From Glandiceps talaboti (Eukaryota; Hemichordata; Enteropneusta; Spengelidae), in the NCBI RefSeq assembly GCF_964340395.1, contig NC_135563.1:22750809-22814808 (forward strand): a stretch of DNA of 64,000 nt, read 5' to 3'. This document shows positions 44,982-58,584 of the stretch, one piece after another. Made by a program: the position numbers and the translations under genes. Within the stretch, counting starts at the first letter, position 1. Each line of letters begins with the position of its first letter. A model generated the notes under the pieces. The model worked only from the letters and a program-made list of their open reading frames with translations, did no database searches and had not been told where the DNA came from.

Positions 44982-45431
44982 GCGTAGAATTTCCCTTTAG
45001 TAAAGACCCTGGCTGTGTCAGACTTCAAAACACAAGTTTTATAGTGATAGCTCAGTGGTCGGTGAAATAGCGTAGAATTTCCCGTTAGTAAAGACCCTGG
45101 CTGTGTCAGACTTCAAAACACAAGTTTTATAGTGATAGCTCAGTGGTCGGTGAAATAGCGTAGAATTTCCCTTTAGTAAAGACCCTGACTGTGTCAGACT
45201 TCAAAACACAAGTTTTATAGTGATAGCTCAGTGGTCGGTGAAATAGCGTAGAATTTCCCTTTAGTAAAGACCCTGGCTGTGTCAGACTTCAAAACACAAG
45301 TTTTATAGTGATAGCGCAGTGGTCGGTGAAATAGCGTAGAATTTCCCTTTAGTAAAGACCCTGACTGTGTCAGACTTCAAAACACAAGTTTTATAGTGAT
45401 AGCTCAGTGGTCGGTCAAATAACGTAGAATT
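44982..45431. repeat. 88-bp tandem repeat, five copies plus a partial sixth
   Basis: Units begin with GCGTAGAATTTCCCTTTAG at 44982, 45070, 45158, 45246 and 45334, with a final partial at 45422. The spacing is exactly 88 bases and copies differ by only a few substitutions, so amplification is recent or homogenised. Each unit contains TAGCTCAGTGG (one copy TAGCGCAGTGG), identical to a tRNA D-arm/A-box sequence, at 45048, 45136, 45224, 45312 and 45400. No B box was found, so a functional tRNA is not supported. Confidence 0.9.
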
Positions 45432-46423
45432 CTGAGGCATGCGCACGCAGAACAGATTTTGGGTCTTGTGGACAAAAACAGTAATTTTGGGAGGTGCGCA
45501 ATCATACAGGCATCAATTTTCTCCAAAACTCGTGGAGAAGCAATGCTATTTCTACAAACGTTTTTCAGGAATACTTGTAAAGGACAAGTGAACGCACGGC
45601 ACCAACCACACGTGCTCTCAATACAGGCAAAACCCCGAATGACAAATTTGATGGAAATGTGTGTTCACCAAGTCACCATAGTCCGTCTACATAATTTTCT
45701 CACATCAATTGCAATGAATCATCACAGCGTCGTTTTTCACTTTAAGGTACTTTGGAAGACACCATGAATCCATGCTGTATCATAGTATTTAGTTGATATT
45801 CTATCGCAATAGTCAAGAGAACATTGGGATAAATTCAAATAGGAAGCAACATTTTTTGAAACATTCTTCTATGATCCACGTATCAACTTAGATGTAATAA
45901 CAGAACGGACTCACAAAAACTCAATCACAAATACTTAGTACTTTAGTAGTTTAGTTTTTGTGAAAATATGGTGTTGAAAGCTTTACTAATATCAACATAC
46001 TGATACTGGGCGAGTTAAGAATGAAGGGAAATATCCCCCTCACGCGGTCGAATTATTTTTTAAATAATGTAGAAAACATTAGTTTCTGTTCTTCTGGGGC
46101 ATTGTCATAACATGAATTTAAAAGAGCCCACAAAGGGATAAGAAATAAGTAAAGTTACAATCTACATTATGCAGCTGTACATCTAAGTATCAATTGGCTT
46201 TGTAATTGTTAACGATTTCATATCAAATTTAGAAGTTGGTACTACATGTCGAAGAGCGCCATCTACGAGAGTGGACGTGGTATTATCGTACTTCGTAATC
46301 GCATCATTTTATTTTATTTGTTTTCGTACATTGCAGAACGTTGAAATGAGGTATACACAATCACGATTTAGTGGTCGACGTAATCAACAGTTTATTTTCA
46401 CCGTAATCCGCAACAATCATCAC

Positions 46424-46504
<81 letters not shown>

Positions 46505-46510
46505 TATATA
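46424..46510. repeat. (AT)n microsatellite, left of the hammerhead-like island
   Basis: An AT run with single-base interruptions that ends at the 70-bp island. Confidence 0.95.
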
Positions 46511-46579
46511 GTTTTGATAGTTCTGGAACTCTTTCTTGGTTGTAACTCGGAGTTTCACGCATAGTGCGCTCATCAGACA

Positions 46580-46582
<3 letters not shown>
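46511..46582 (-). ncRNA. Hammerhead ribozyme-like motif between two (AT)n arrays
   Basis: On the minus strand the order is CTGATGA (46570-46576), a GCGCA-CTA-TGCGT hairpin as stem II (46557-46569), GAAA (46553-46556), a short ACT-CCG-AGT stem III (46545-46553), then U17. UGU upstream of CTGATGA can pair with ACA after U17 as the base of stem I, and the flanking (TA)n tracts could extend it. This is the conserved core order of a type I hammerhead, known from Penelope-like elements and metazoan retrozymes. Weak points are the G-U pair closing stem II, the three-pair stem III, the three-pair base of stem I and a GUU cleavage triplet. Confidence 0.45.
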
Positions 46583-46648
<66 letters not shown>

Positions 46649-46662
46649 TATATATATATATA
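46583..46662. repeat. (AT)n microsatellite, right of the hammerhead-like island
   Basis: An AT run with one G interruption, starting directly after the island. Confidence 0.95.
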
Positions 46663-47603
46663 AAAGCTTACACATATAGAAATACAGAAATTTAAATTGT
46701 AACTTGATTATACGACGATTAAAGGATTCAATGCAAATAACACTAAACCGAAGTCGTCCGTGTATCGAGGTAAGTACTCCTGTTTACATGTGTGCGTACC
46801 GTACCCAGAACTTGTCAAATATAAAATAGCGCAGCAGCTGACAAAGGAAGTATCTAAATGATCCGCTCAAGGTTTGTAGGTGGAAAGATAGATTTAATAG
46901 TCCTCTTGTACTGGAAAATGTAAATTGCATTGGGTACTCACTCCCCATTGCCCCCACCTAGTTTCATTCATTTGAAATGTTTGTATTGAAGTTGGAATTT
47001 CAACACCTCAATCGCTAAAAGATAGTCTCAGTCTCCACTACAGGAAACCAGAGACAGTTTGCCACTCTTAAACTAGCAATGTGACAGGGAATGGTTTGCA
47101 ACTATCATTAGGTTGATGAAAGCCCGAACTAACTAGGAAAAACTCAATCCCATCTAAAGGGGAACAGATACGAGACTGATTATATCCTAGCTACTTTAAT
47201 GGATGTCCTGTCTCTTTCACCATTCCATCAATGTCACCTATGATCTATAAATCTGTATATTGTTTCTACCTAATCGCCCTGTAAGATGCACACAACAGAT
47301 ACAGACATTAATGTTCTTGATGACATTAGCATACTAGGTAGCCTTTGTTACCCTTTTAAAAAATATGATAATAGCGATAACAGGAAAGACTCAATCATAC
47401 CTAAGTGATTACCAAACATGTGAAAAGGAAACTAATTTTATAAAGTGTAGCAGATGAGTGGGTACCTTTTTATATATTCCTGAAAGTTGAAACTACCTTC
47501 TATTATAATTGGATCGTATTCATTTCGAAATATAATGAAGGAATTGTACACTTTAACATTTACTGTACGTACATATTCTACATTGTATTAGAATTAGAAT
47601 TAG

Positions 47604-47808
47604 AGTGGGTGCGTGAGTGAGTGAGTGAGTGAGTGAGTGAGTGAGTGAGTGAGTGAGTGAGTGAGTGAGTGAGTGAGTGAGTGAGTGAGTGAGTGGGTTG
47701 GTGGGTGGGTGGGTGAATGAATGAATGAATGAATGAAAGAATGAATGAATGAATGAATGAATGAATGAATGAATGAATGAATGAATGAATGAATGAATGA
47801 ATGAATGA
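47604..47808. repeat. (GAGT)n-(GTGG)n-(GAAT)n compound microsatellite
   Basis: Three successive tetranucleotide blocks: GAGT to about 47694, GTGG-like to about 47714, then GAAT. On the minus strand they read as long Thr-His-Ser-Leu and Phe-Ile-His-Ser repeats without meaning as a gene. Confidence 0.97.
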
Positions 47809-48321
47809 ACAAAAACCATGTACATGTGTGTAATGTGTTTTAAGTTTGTGGCCACTATATACACATGATGCAACGCTACCAAGAGGTGAGCTAAATCAAC
47901 GAAGAACATACTTGATAAAATTAAACGAATGTAGTCAATCACATAGAATTCCATAACGATACTAGTAACCGTTGAAAAGTAAGAAAAGTAGAAATTAACT
48001 TGAGAATGGTCATGGTATATTGGTGCAATCGTGTGAATAGCTTATATGTTACAACCGAGTTGGGATTTTTGTTCAATCGTTAAGATCTTTATCGATAAGA
48101 ATTTCGACATTTGAACCGCAACTCTACTTTATTGAGTCACATTTACCCAAATATCTGCACAAATTGCTTTATATCTCGTTTCGTACAGCTAGGCGGAAAT
48201 GAAAAGAGTGGCGAAGTGTCCAGATTGATTGACAATGCGTCGACCAAAACAAATACAATTACAGGTAGCATTTTTATGAGGAGTAAATCTAGCGTTCTGA
48301 GTTCACCCCAGGGACAGTAAA

Positions 48322-48663
48322 ATGAGTAGATATTCTAGCATTAATAGACATATAGGGAAATGTGGCTTTGCTAATGTACCAACAATTATCGACACTCTGA
48401 CAGCGTCAGATATAAGTCTGTTTGTGACACAATGTCTGTCTGGTACTCCTAGCCCAACAACCTCTTATTTCATGCGCAAATTTATACAAGAGAGAAGACT
48501 CAATTCTTTTGTTCCCGAAAACAATTGTTGGTATATTGTTTGTTATAGACGTTCTATTGACATGAAATCACTGCGATCACGCCTCTCTTTTTTTCCTGAC
48601 AGAGAATGCTTCTCGGAATTTGAATCTCTGATGCAATTTAGATCACAAGATGTACTTCAATAA
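48322..48663 (+). CDS. Unrecognised 113-codon ORF, possibly an exon or TE relic
   Basis: It begins with a true ATG and ends in TAA. The residue mix is balanced (Cys, Trp, Arg/Ser-rich, e.g. PENNCWYIVCYRR) rather than repeat-derived. I do not recognise a family and see no signal peptide, transmembrane segment or motif. Just upstream, 48189-48264 is bounded by a pyrimidine-rich CAG and a GT and is open in another frame, so a spliced gene or a decayed element is possible. A chance ORF in this 64-kb window is equally plausible. Confidence 0.15.
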   Translation: MSRYSSINRHIGKCGFANVPTIIDTLTASDISLFVTQCLSGTPSPTTSYFMRKFIQERRLNSFVPENNCWYIVCYRRSIDMKSLRSRLSFFPDRECFSEFESLMQFRSQDVLQ

Positions 48664-48851
48664 GTCCAGATTTAACTTCTTATTTGGCTAATGACACTAA
48701 ATCCCAGGAGTCAAGTTTTATTGACCTACTTTCACTTGACTCTTATTAATTCTTTACCATGGGGACAAGCCTATGTTCAGTCAGCTGATAACCACCTGTA
48801 TACTAAATAGCTTTTCCAATATATGTCAGTTTTCATGATATCCAATAGTCT

Positions 48852-49035
48852 GCACACACACACACACACACAATACATGCATACATACATACATACATAC
48901 ATACATACATACATACATACATACATACATACATACATACATACATACATACATACACGCACGCACGCACGCCCGCGTACATACACACACACGTACGCAC
49001 AACAAAATGTCTCACCGTACATGTATACTTTACAT

Positions 49036-49070
<35 letters not shown>

Positions 49071-49272
49071 TACATACATACATACATACATACATACATA
49101 CATACATACACACATACACACACACACCCACACACATACATACATACATACATACATAGTATACATACATACATAGTATACATACATACATACATAGTAT
49201 ACATACATACATACATACATACATACATACATACATACATACATACATACATACATACATACATACATACAT
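48852..49272. repeat. Compound CA/CATA/CGCA/CAGA microsatellite cluster
   Basis: CA at 48852-48872, CATA to about 48956, CGCA, a short unique spacer, CAGA at about 49038-49070, CATA, CA, then CATA blocks interrupted by ACATAGTAT three times. Confidence 0.97.
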
Positions 49273-52200
49273 GGGTTACTACATGCTTTTTTCGACTTAT
49301 TTAAACTCGATAGACTGTTGAGCCAGTGGCTCTTCTCACACAGTGTCGAGAAAAACATTAAAATAACAAATATCAATGCTTACTCTTTGATTTCCACTCT
49401 CCCAAATAAAAGTGGATATTTCGCACCATGTGTCTAATTACATCGTTATACATGTAATCATTTCGTATAGTTACTATATTGGAGACATACCCAAGTCTCT
49501 TTATAAACATTAAGGAATTGATAGACTGCTATAGTATTTTCTGTCTGTGATTGTGGATTAAATTGAAGTCCATAAGTTCACAATACAATAATTACAGCTT
49601 TATACGTTAGTAGCCTTGTCAGTATATATGTTCAAAGAAATTGTCATACCTGATTCAAATGTAACATCGTCAAGGCAAAGTTTGTGATGGTTACGTGTTC
49701 AATTTTGCATCATTCAAAACGTATGCTCTCGTAGAAAGGAAGGTAATCAAATCAGATCTCATTTATTCCTGTACCTTACAAATAATTGAAAATATGTCGT
49801 TACGACGTGCATGATTGTTGTAACATTACTCGTCGCCTAGGATATACGCTGCTCAGTAAGTTTGCGCAGATCACAAGCTTAGTAAAGATATGTAGTAATC
49901 ACGATTGTTTAAAATGGACATGAATAGATATACCCGCCTAGTTGATATCGCAGAGAGGTGTATACTGTCCAATTACACGTACGCTACTACAAAACAAACG
50001 TGATCTCAGCTAGCGAATCCGGTTGCTGGCTGTTACAGTTCTAGTGTTAGCATCACCGACTGGTTTGTCTTCTTCATAGCGCTGTACGCCAAGACATAGA
50101 ACCGTCAGCCGTCATGATTCGTTCGTAAATGAAAGGTAAGCGCGGTGCTCTCCGCATTTTTTTTTCAAAGTGACAGCAAAATATTAACTTTTCATTCTCA
50201 CCAAAAATGGAAACATTTTTTTTACCAGCAAGGCATAATTAAAAGCTATTTTAATTATTGTATCCGACAAAGAAAACATTCATGCTATAATATTTTCGGT
50301 TAAAAGTTGATGTTTTATCACGACTATCATTTGTATAACGTTGCACGAAATTTTTATCCATATTAACCGATAGCTAACTGCCTGATTCTTAAATGACTTT
50401 ACCACGAAGGTTAAACCATAAAGATTTCCTATTTTCCCCTTTAAGTGTGCCATATTTTCACCAACAGTAGCAGTATTCCCTTCATACCCTTGGTAAAGTC
50501 TCGGTTGTATTGAAGGCCTGGGGTTGATGGACCAACCCGCCACTTACAGTTAGTGCGCAGTGTATTTCTTATATCCAGCATATGGAAAATCTATGTTATA
50601 AATCTTTCGGTTTGACATGTGCTGTCATAAACTCTGTGATAACATTTTATCATGCTTTCAAGCTGCAAATGTATTTGGTAACATTGTTAACGTTATAGAC
50701 ATACCTTATCTTTGTATATCACTTTTACAGGTAATAGCTCGTAGCACTGCATTCTGCTTGAATTGAACGACACCTTTTTCTAAATGAAAACAATCATATC
50801 GTAATTAACACGTCTCAGAATTATATTGCTGATATCAGCAAAACTGAATTTGTTTGTATGATTGCATCAAGCACTCAAGTAATTACTGAGTTCCATTGCC
50901 TAAAGAATTCCTGCTATTACGCCCTCCATTGAAGCCTTGCACGATACTTCTTTGAAACCGTTCCGAGCTGATAGTAATAGCACGAACGTGGATATTTGCA
51001 CTCGAGTAAGATATATGAGAGCGTAAACGCAGGAAGGATCGTGATAGATTTAAAGACAGGGGTTGTGGAAGTGTGTTTTAGTTGCCATCGGAAAAGCGTT
51101 TCAGAGTTCTATTTTTCTATAAATCATTGTCGATTTCACATTTTCTCTGAGTCGAACGGAAATGTTAAAATTCTAGCAATAGTGGGAACGTGACAGATTC
51201 TTGTTGTAGTGATATATTATCGTATGTAGTATATAGTTTCAACGTTCATTTCCATGAGCGCGAGCGGAAGCGATGGAAAACGACACAATATGCAACCTGT
51301 CTATCTGTTTTAAACCAATGACGTGACCGTATTCCTCATGCAACGTAAATGTTATTAGAAGTGGGTGCGATAACTCCATTTATATTGATCTCAGCCGGCT
51401 TCCTGACGGCGTACAACTTATATCAGCTCCATCCGATTTTATGGTGTGTCTAAATTTGTTATGTAACGATTTGCTGAGAACATTACCTGGTAAGTTGTGT
51501 GTGTAAACTAAACATGATTTACATTTGATATTGTTCATTAACAGTTCTTGGAAATCTGAACCTGTACTATGGTAACTCTGGAGAGCTATAAATGTCATGT
51601 TTTGATGAGTTTGTCAGTATTATACAGATGAATTGAATGCACAGTGCCCAGATGGATATCCGAACAGGAAATAATTATACCATTCTTTCAGTGTTCATCA
51701 ATTACGTGATTCTAGACCGTTTTCAACACACTTCAACGCTGAGTAAGCAGATTGATATAAAGAAAAACGACTCATGGCTGGAAAATACTAGTAATAGTTT
51801 CGGGTGACGATGTTCATGTCGCATTGCCATGGTTACTATGAGTTAATCTTTTCAGGAACGACTATTTTTTCGACAGACCCATTTAACAAAAGTTCGTTAA
51901 TACTTCTTGTCAACATTCATTTCAGATACAAATTACAGACACGTGGATTTTAAGCAAAATAACAATACTAGTGTGCCGTAAAAGTTGCAAAAAGTAGAAA
52001 TATTTCATATTAATGTCTGAGTGTGAAAGTACTGATTGTTACGATGTACGTTACCTGAGTATTGTCTACCCATTACGTACATATCGTATATAAAATATAA
52101 TTGACCAATCGATGGCAATTAGAGGCTAGCTATTAACCATGTGCTCAATTTGTCCTTTTAGCTAACGTTCAAGCACCGATAAGTCGCTTCATTGTCTGCT

Positions 52201-55200
52201 GTTCGAGTATGGATGGTTTAGCATGGCAAGAGCATGTGAGTGACTTGTATCAATGTATGGCGGTGTCTATTTCCAAATTTTAGAGCTCGTCTAGATTCCG
52301 CGCGTTGCGCTTACTAAGGAACCTTTATCATTAAAAAGTCACGTAATGTGTTGGTAATGTATTGAGGTCCATGTTTATTTTAGCCGTTAGGGCCTTTATA
52401 ACTAGAATCGAGATACTATTTGCTTCGCGGGTAACATGAACATTAATTGGGCGTTCAGTTTGGATTCTGTTAATTTTACTGTTTAGATACAATATTACAA
52501 ATTGGACGGGATGATTCGACAATTGGAGGTACCTAGTATAACATGGCAAGATGTATTTTAAGAGATATAATTGGGAACTCGTTTTTGACACATTTCCAAT
52601 AGCCTTTACATTCGTATCATTTCACCGTATCGCAGTTCCTAATTAAGTATCTTAGGTTTTCATGCATTTGTATAGTTACAAGAATTCACCGTAAGGATGC
52701 TTATTATATCAAATAGATTCGACGCCATCCAACCCTAAGTACAACGTTGTTAGAGATATGTTCAAAGACACATCCTTCTGTACTGAACAGATATGCAACT
52801 AGCTCGAAACCAGTTTTCAACAGAAATTATTCTCTTTCGATGATATTTACACCATTTAATGCTGTTCATCTTGTGAGTCAATGCATTGAGTATTTCCGCA
52901 ATATACCCGTATGCTTATATATTCTAATTATAATAACTCCAGTTGAGATAGTCGGTATATTTTGTAATCGTGTTCCCATATGGACACACGGTATGTTTAC
53001 CGACTATGAACAGCTTTTCTTTCATGTTTCAATCCTCGCGTCACTGTGATGGCAATACAAGGATCCATACTGTTTTCTACATTTACACTGAAACCACCAG
53101 TAAATATAAAGATAGAGGAAACTATCTTACATTGACATAATTCAATTTTATTTTTGTTTTCTGTGCAAGATGCAATGGCCTCTCGCAATAATCTTCATGC
53201 ATATCATTACAATTATGTATTCTAGTCACTGATTAGCATATCATGTGTGTTTAATATATACTCATTTATCGGTTTTTCTGTAAATGTGATTTAAGTTGCG
53301 TGTGGCGCCAATATTATGTATCTATAAACATGTTTTCATAACAAACACACGTTGTAACCAAGATGACATCTGCAATCTTTGTCTCACGCGATATGAGATT
53401 TAAGTACTTTGCTTATGGACATCTAGAATACTGCAATACACATCATGGTTTATGGAGAACACTGTACTGTATCTCAATATCTCAATATATCGAACACTCG
53501 TTTTGTGTTGTTGGGGGCAAGTCTGGGAAGTCCATCTTCGCAATGGTACAGTAAACTAACACATATAGCAAATCATCACATATCGGGTCCCAAGGATGAA
53601 AATTATACGTCATTAGTAACATGACATATACATAATTAAGTAAACTATTTAACGACAGTCTGAGCACCACTTTAACTCTTAAAGAATGTGATTTATACCT
53701 CGTAATATTACATAAAGAGACATGTTTATGTTATCATAGAATCATCAAGATCTCTTTACACAACAAAGTTTCGTGACCTTTACACAATGTCACCCACATG
53801 CCACGCAGGTCGGTCAGTCATAAAATGAACATTCTCGTAAGCAGGAGTAATTGTTTCGCTCTCTTGGGGGAACATCCTACAAATGCCACGAGAAGGCATG
53901 TTGTTTTATGACGTTGGAAAATGCATTGTGTCGTGATATGATTAAATAAATAGCAGGAGTAATTGTTATTATTTCTGACCTTCGTTGATGTACTTAATTT
54001 ACTCCATACTTGCTTCGTTGATGTACTTTCCATCTTTACTGAATTTAGGTTTAGGAAACGTCATTTGATAGGACGTTAGTTTACCTTTGGGGACGGTTAC
54101 AGTTGCCATGGGGACGTTATTCTCTGACGCGGCCATTATCAGCGAGGAGAAGAATACGATACAATCACATAAATTGGTTATTTATTTTATTTAATTTTGT
54201 TTATTCACCTTGCGTTATATTATATTAGTTTATTGTCATTTTATTTCAAGGATGACCTACGGACCCAGACTCCAAAAGAAAAGAATAAAAACCGCAAATA
54301 CGCCTACATAACTATACATTGAACACTACAACCAATATCAAAGTTTTGTGGAAAGTATAGCCTATGCAACATCATTATAACTGAACCGTGACTCTGCTGC
54401 GTAGTGGAAACGTCATTGAAAATGTGTGTAACATGTATCAATAATAGTTTTATTAGGTACAGACAGAATGTGAAACACTCACAGAAGTTGTTTTGAATAA
54501 TACCCCAGAGTCAGACATTGTGTTTATGAGTCTAGGATAACACCCAGCTGTTTCTGATATTGAAAATATTGTCTCTGGTAACCTTGACTGATTCTGACTT
54601 TAGTGAAACAATGTTGCATTTACACACATGCTATTACCAACACTCGGACTCTCAATGAGCGGCATTTCAAACTGACAGAAATCTAGAAATAGTCTGTTGG
54701 TTTAATTATACGCACACCGTACTTTCCATACAACTTTGATTTTGGTGGTAAAATAAAAACACTATAAAAAGGTTATCACATTTTATAAAGTAACAAAATT
54801 CAATGATACATTGCAATTACTTTGAGGTTGAGTACTATGTATGAAATTCGATCAATATCTTGAGTTATACTACGGCTAGACCGACTTGGCCAATCAGAGG
54901 TCTTGATTTCAGTTGGTTATATAGAGCCATAACCCGCTCTTTCTTAGGGGTGTGACCTATATTACTACAACAAAAGAATTCTAAATTTGAATGAAAATAA
55001 AAAGTTTCACAAGATTCGTTTTAGCCAATCACGCCGTAGTATAAGTAAGATAGACAACTCATTCGGTAGGGTTATGTGCCAAAAACTCCCGAACTCGTTG
55101 ACTATCTATTACTTATTCTGTCTTAATAATCTGATTATATATTAGGACGTGCTGAGAGTGGAAATATTATTTGCTGCTGAATATACAATAGACCTACTGC

Positions 55201-56337
55201 TGACTGTCGTTGCCACAGTAGTCCCTAGTAATGAGCCTGTATGCAATGTTAAATTTATGGCTACAGTACCAGGTGTAACACATTTAATCCGATTAAGAGT
55301 CACATGCGTGTGTGTGTTCATATTCATTGAAATGAATTTCATCTGCCTGATCTAAAACAAAGCTATTACTGTGACATTATATAATCTATCACTTTATTTG
55401 ATGAGCACATGTTCTGTAAAATGGTTGTTTAAAATTTCATATACATCTTTATCGCAATTATTTTTCGTATGTTCTGACAATTTATATAATCACAGACGTA
55501 TGTTTTTCCCTATGCCTGTAATTCTGTGATTTCACTGATCAAATTACTGAACTATTCTTCAGACATATTGCGAATGCAAACGATGCCGCTTGAATTAGTT
55601 TAAAGAATAGTGTCATGGTCGTAAATCAAACCACAAAGGGGGTTCATTAATATACACGAACATGTCTAGCCATGCGATACTAGAAGAGTATTGGTATTGT
55701 AACCTCCAGGGGTTTTGAGTTTGCCTGGATTAACTTGGTAAATATGTACAATGTATGTCTGACTCAGGCAATGGTTAACATGCAAATCAAGGTAGTACTG
55801 TGCTTTGTAATTTTACACACTGTATTATAGTTGTTTTATGACTGAGACAGATATGACTGCATTAGACTCTGTATTTCATCGCAGTTCCATTATTTTATTT
55901 TCCAAGACTTCTCACTGCGTGTATTGACGTATATCTTGTAAAATAAATATGGTGTACAAACCATAAATTTCACAGCGAGAGTAGACGATATGATTGCGTG
56001 GAGATTGAAAACACACCTGAGATGATGGAACTCTAGTTTGGAAATGAATTAAGCAACTACACGGCGTGTTAACCTATAATATGAATTATGCATACAAATG
56101 TACATAGCACGGGTTTATGCAAAAACACATAGACTACTGTGTATACTCTACTCTGAAAATACATTTGTATGTTGCACTGACAGGGCTAATCAATTTATCT
56201 GTGGCCGCAAATTAACATTTTGCCATTATTTCCAAGAACATATTCCATGGATGGATTCTTGATGACTAGGGAAGACCAACAGTCGAGTAGCTACGACGAA
56301 AGTACTGTAGCGTATTTTTCCCTGCAGGAGAGTCAGA
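49273..56337. other. Intergenic, about 7 kb
   Basis: Little repeat content. Around 49990-50135 GC is slightly higher and ends in ATGAAAG followed by GTAAGC, a possible first-exon donor, without further support. Short duplications near 53837/53951 (GCAGGAGTAATTGTT) and 53981-54025 (CTTCGTTGATGTACTT). Confidence 0.45.
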
Positions 56338-56405
56338 CTACATATGTCCATATATTCGTATTAGTGGTTTCAGGCTACATATGTCCATATATTCTTATTA
56401 GTGGT
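56338..56405. repeat. Two-copy 37-bp tandem duplication
   Basis: CTACATATGTCCATATATTC plus TTATTAGTGGTT (one base differing) is found at 56338 and repeated at 56375. Confidence 0.75.
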
Positions 56406-58379
56406 TATCTGCCTTTGGCAGTAGGTAAAGCGAGTGAAATCTAAATGAGTCCCTCAGGTTTCATAGTTGGAATCCTAATCAGCATGTAATCTGATGATAC
56501 AGAAGTTCATATGTAGAGATATTATGCCAATATTTGTTTGCCTATTACTATAATGGAGTACGAAGGTCTTTGGGAAAATATCGCTGATGTGAATGTTCTA
56601 AACCAAAGAGTGTAATATGTATGTCTGTTAATGGTCTTATATGGTAACGATTCGTGAAGTAGGAATTATACTCCAGGCGTTATTACCTGGGATTACAGAA
56701 ATGGAATTTGCATCATGAGTGGCACTTGATAAATAAAGTATAATGTATTGTACGATTAAAAAGGGCAGGCATATATAGAAGAAGTCTCAATTTTAATGTT
56801 AATGCCGGGATTCAATCAAGAATAGTAAGCTTACTGACTTATTACTCGGTGCTAATGCATCAATATAGGAGATAGTTCAATGGTACTGGAGATATAATGT
56901 GTCAATACAGTTGGTTTTGTGACTAAATTTCTAAGTTACTTTTGCACCGTTTTTGCAAATCTAGTTACAATGTAATTAAGTTTACTTATTTTACATTTTA
57001 AAATAATCAGATTGATAAGACAAGCTTGCAACTATTATTACCATTTACAACTGTTTCTTCCCACGCACGTGCATATATTGAGATCATAACCCTGAAGCCT
57101 TCGGCCACCAAGACAGCTCTCCATAGACCTTTAAAAATGTTATCAGTGCCACTGAAAAGTATAGAACACAGATTCATTTCTGAAGTTGTTCCTTGTTATG
57201 CATTTAGAAGAAGTAATTATATTAACAGCTTACTGTAGGCTAGTTAAACCCGACTGTACTGTTGATTCAGATAAATCTAATTAAATGTTTGCCCCTAGTT
57301 TTCAATAATGCTGTCCACAGGACATGTAAGTGTAGTGCAAAACACGTTTTTCGCTCGTAGGATTTTGCATGGGGCAAATACTGGTGAATCTCCAAAACGA
57401 GGTTTAAATTATATATCACCATGTACAAAGGGTCTTAGTTGATTTGTAACTTAAATGTTAAAGTGCATATTGGGTATGTTTACAGTCACTCCAAATGTTA
57501 TCTCTATCTGGCAGATTCCTTTCGGTGGTTGGCTTTTGCGAGATTATTTGTAGTATATAGAAGACATCAAATTTGCTTGATACTTTTTATCGACTATAAT
57601 AGTACTATAGCCAGCGTTATTCTATCAGACAGGCTGTTAACTGAGATAATACCAAATCTACAAACATGAGCGACTCTTCACCACTCTATCGCTTTAGACT
57701 GGAAATGAAACAACACCAGCTGTCAAAATAATTTTCAAAATGAAATGAATTTCTATCATGGTTAATAACAAGAATCGTATTATTGAAAACAACGCTTTAC
57801 CCTGCAGCCATATCGTTACAATTTTACACTTCCAATGCATTCAAGCATTCTGAGTATGGATAAACAAATTACAAGGTTGTACGAAAGCGTTGACAATTTC
57901 CAGTGACGTTTCTAATTTCATTTCTGGTACCGCTTCATCCAATTACTGATTTTCATTGTAATGCATTACGAAAGTAGACATCCGGGGCATTACATGAAAA
58001 AACTCCTAAGTGAATACAGCATATCTCGTTTGTATGTTTTTTTCTGGGGTTTTAAACTTTTCTATTTTCTATAACATTCTTGCTGAGAAAATAGATTGTT
58101 TTCTTAGGATAGTGAACCATATTTGATGTAACAGGAAATCGTAAGTATTTAATAATTTCGACTTTATGACAGTATATTCAGTATTTTTAGCATTTTTTTT
58201 AATCTATTCTTTGTCGAGTTCAAATGAAGTGGCTTTGTTGACATGTGAAATTGACGACCATTATTGCAACTATAATTGAACATTTGAAGTTATATAAATT
58301 AATTGAATTATATTTATCAAGGTAAAATTTCAACACAACGGGAAGTAAAACACACATGCGCAGACGACGTGACGTAGTG
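56406..58379. other. Intergenic
   Basis: No gene recognised. Confidence 0.5.
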
Positions 58380-58584
58380 ATTACTTGTGTTTACCCATTT
58401 AGTTTCCAAATAAGTTCCTTATGTAAAATAACAAACGTTTTACACATTTAATGGTTTTAGCAATTATTGAGTCACAAACAAGGACTTGTTCTATGTTGTT
58501 TCACGTCGCTTTTGAAACATGGTATTAATGATTTTATTGATTAAAGTTCCAAGCAGCTATCCATTTCCCCTTCATTTGACCACT
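58380..58584. mobile_element. TTAA-type MITE, copy C (right half)
   Basis: It matches the right half of copy A: CGTTTTACACATTT, ATTATTGAGTCACAAAC, a variant of TGTTGCTTCAC, and an end reading GACCACT followed by TTAA at 58585-58588. The left arm could not be aligned, so this copy is truncated or rearranged. Confidence 0.5.

Noticed and set aside
45048-45130. tRNA gene in the 88-bp repeat
   Set aside because: Only the A-box/D-arm string matches; there is no B box, anticodon arm or acceptor pairing.
48777-49376. 199-codon minus-strand ORF rich in Met-Tyr-Val-Cys
   Set aside because: It is a translation of the CATA/CA microsatellite cluster. The same holds for ORFs over 22864-23295, 27106-27492, 38174-38654, 46271-46675 and 47553-47954.
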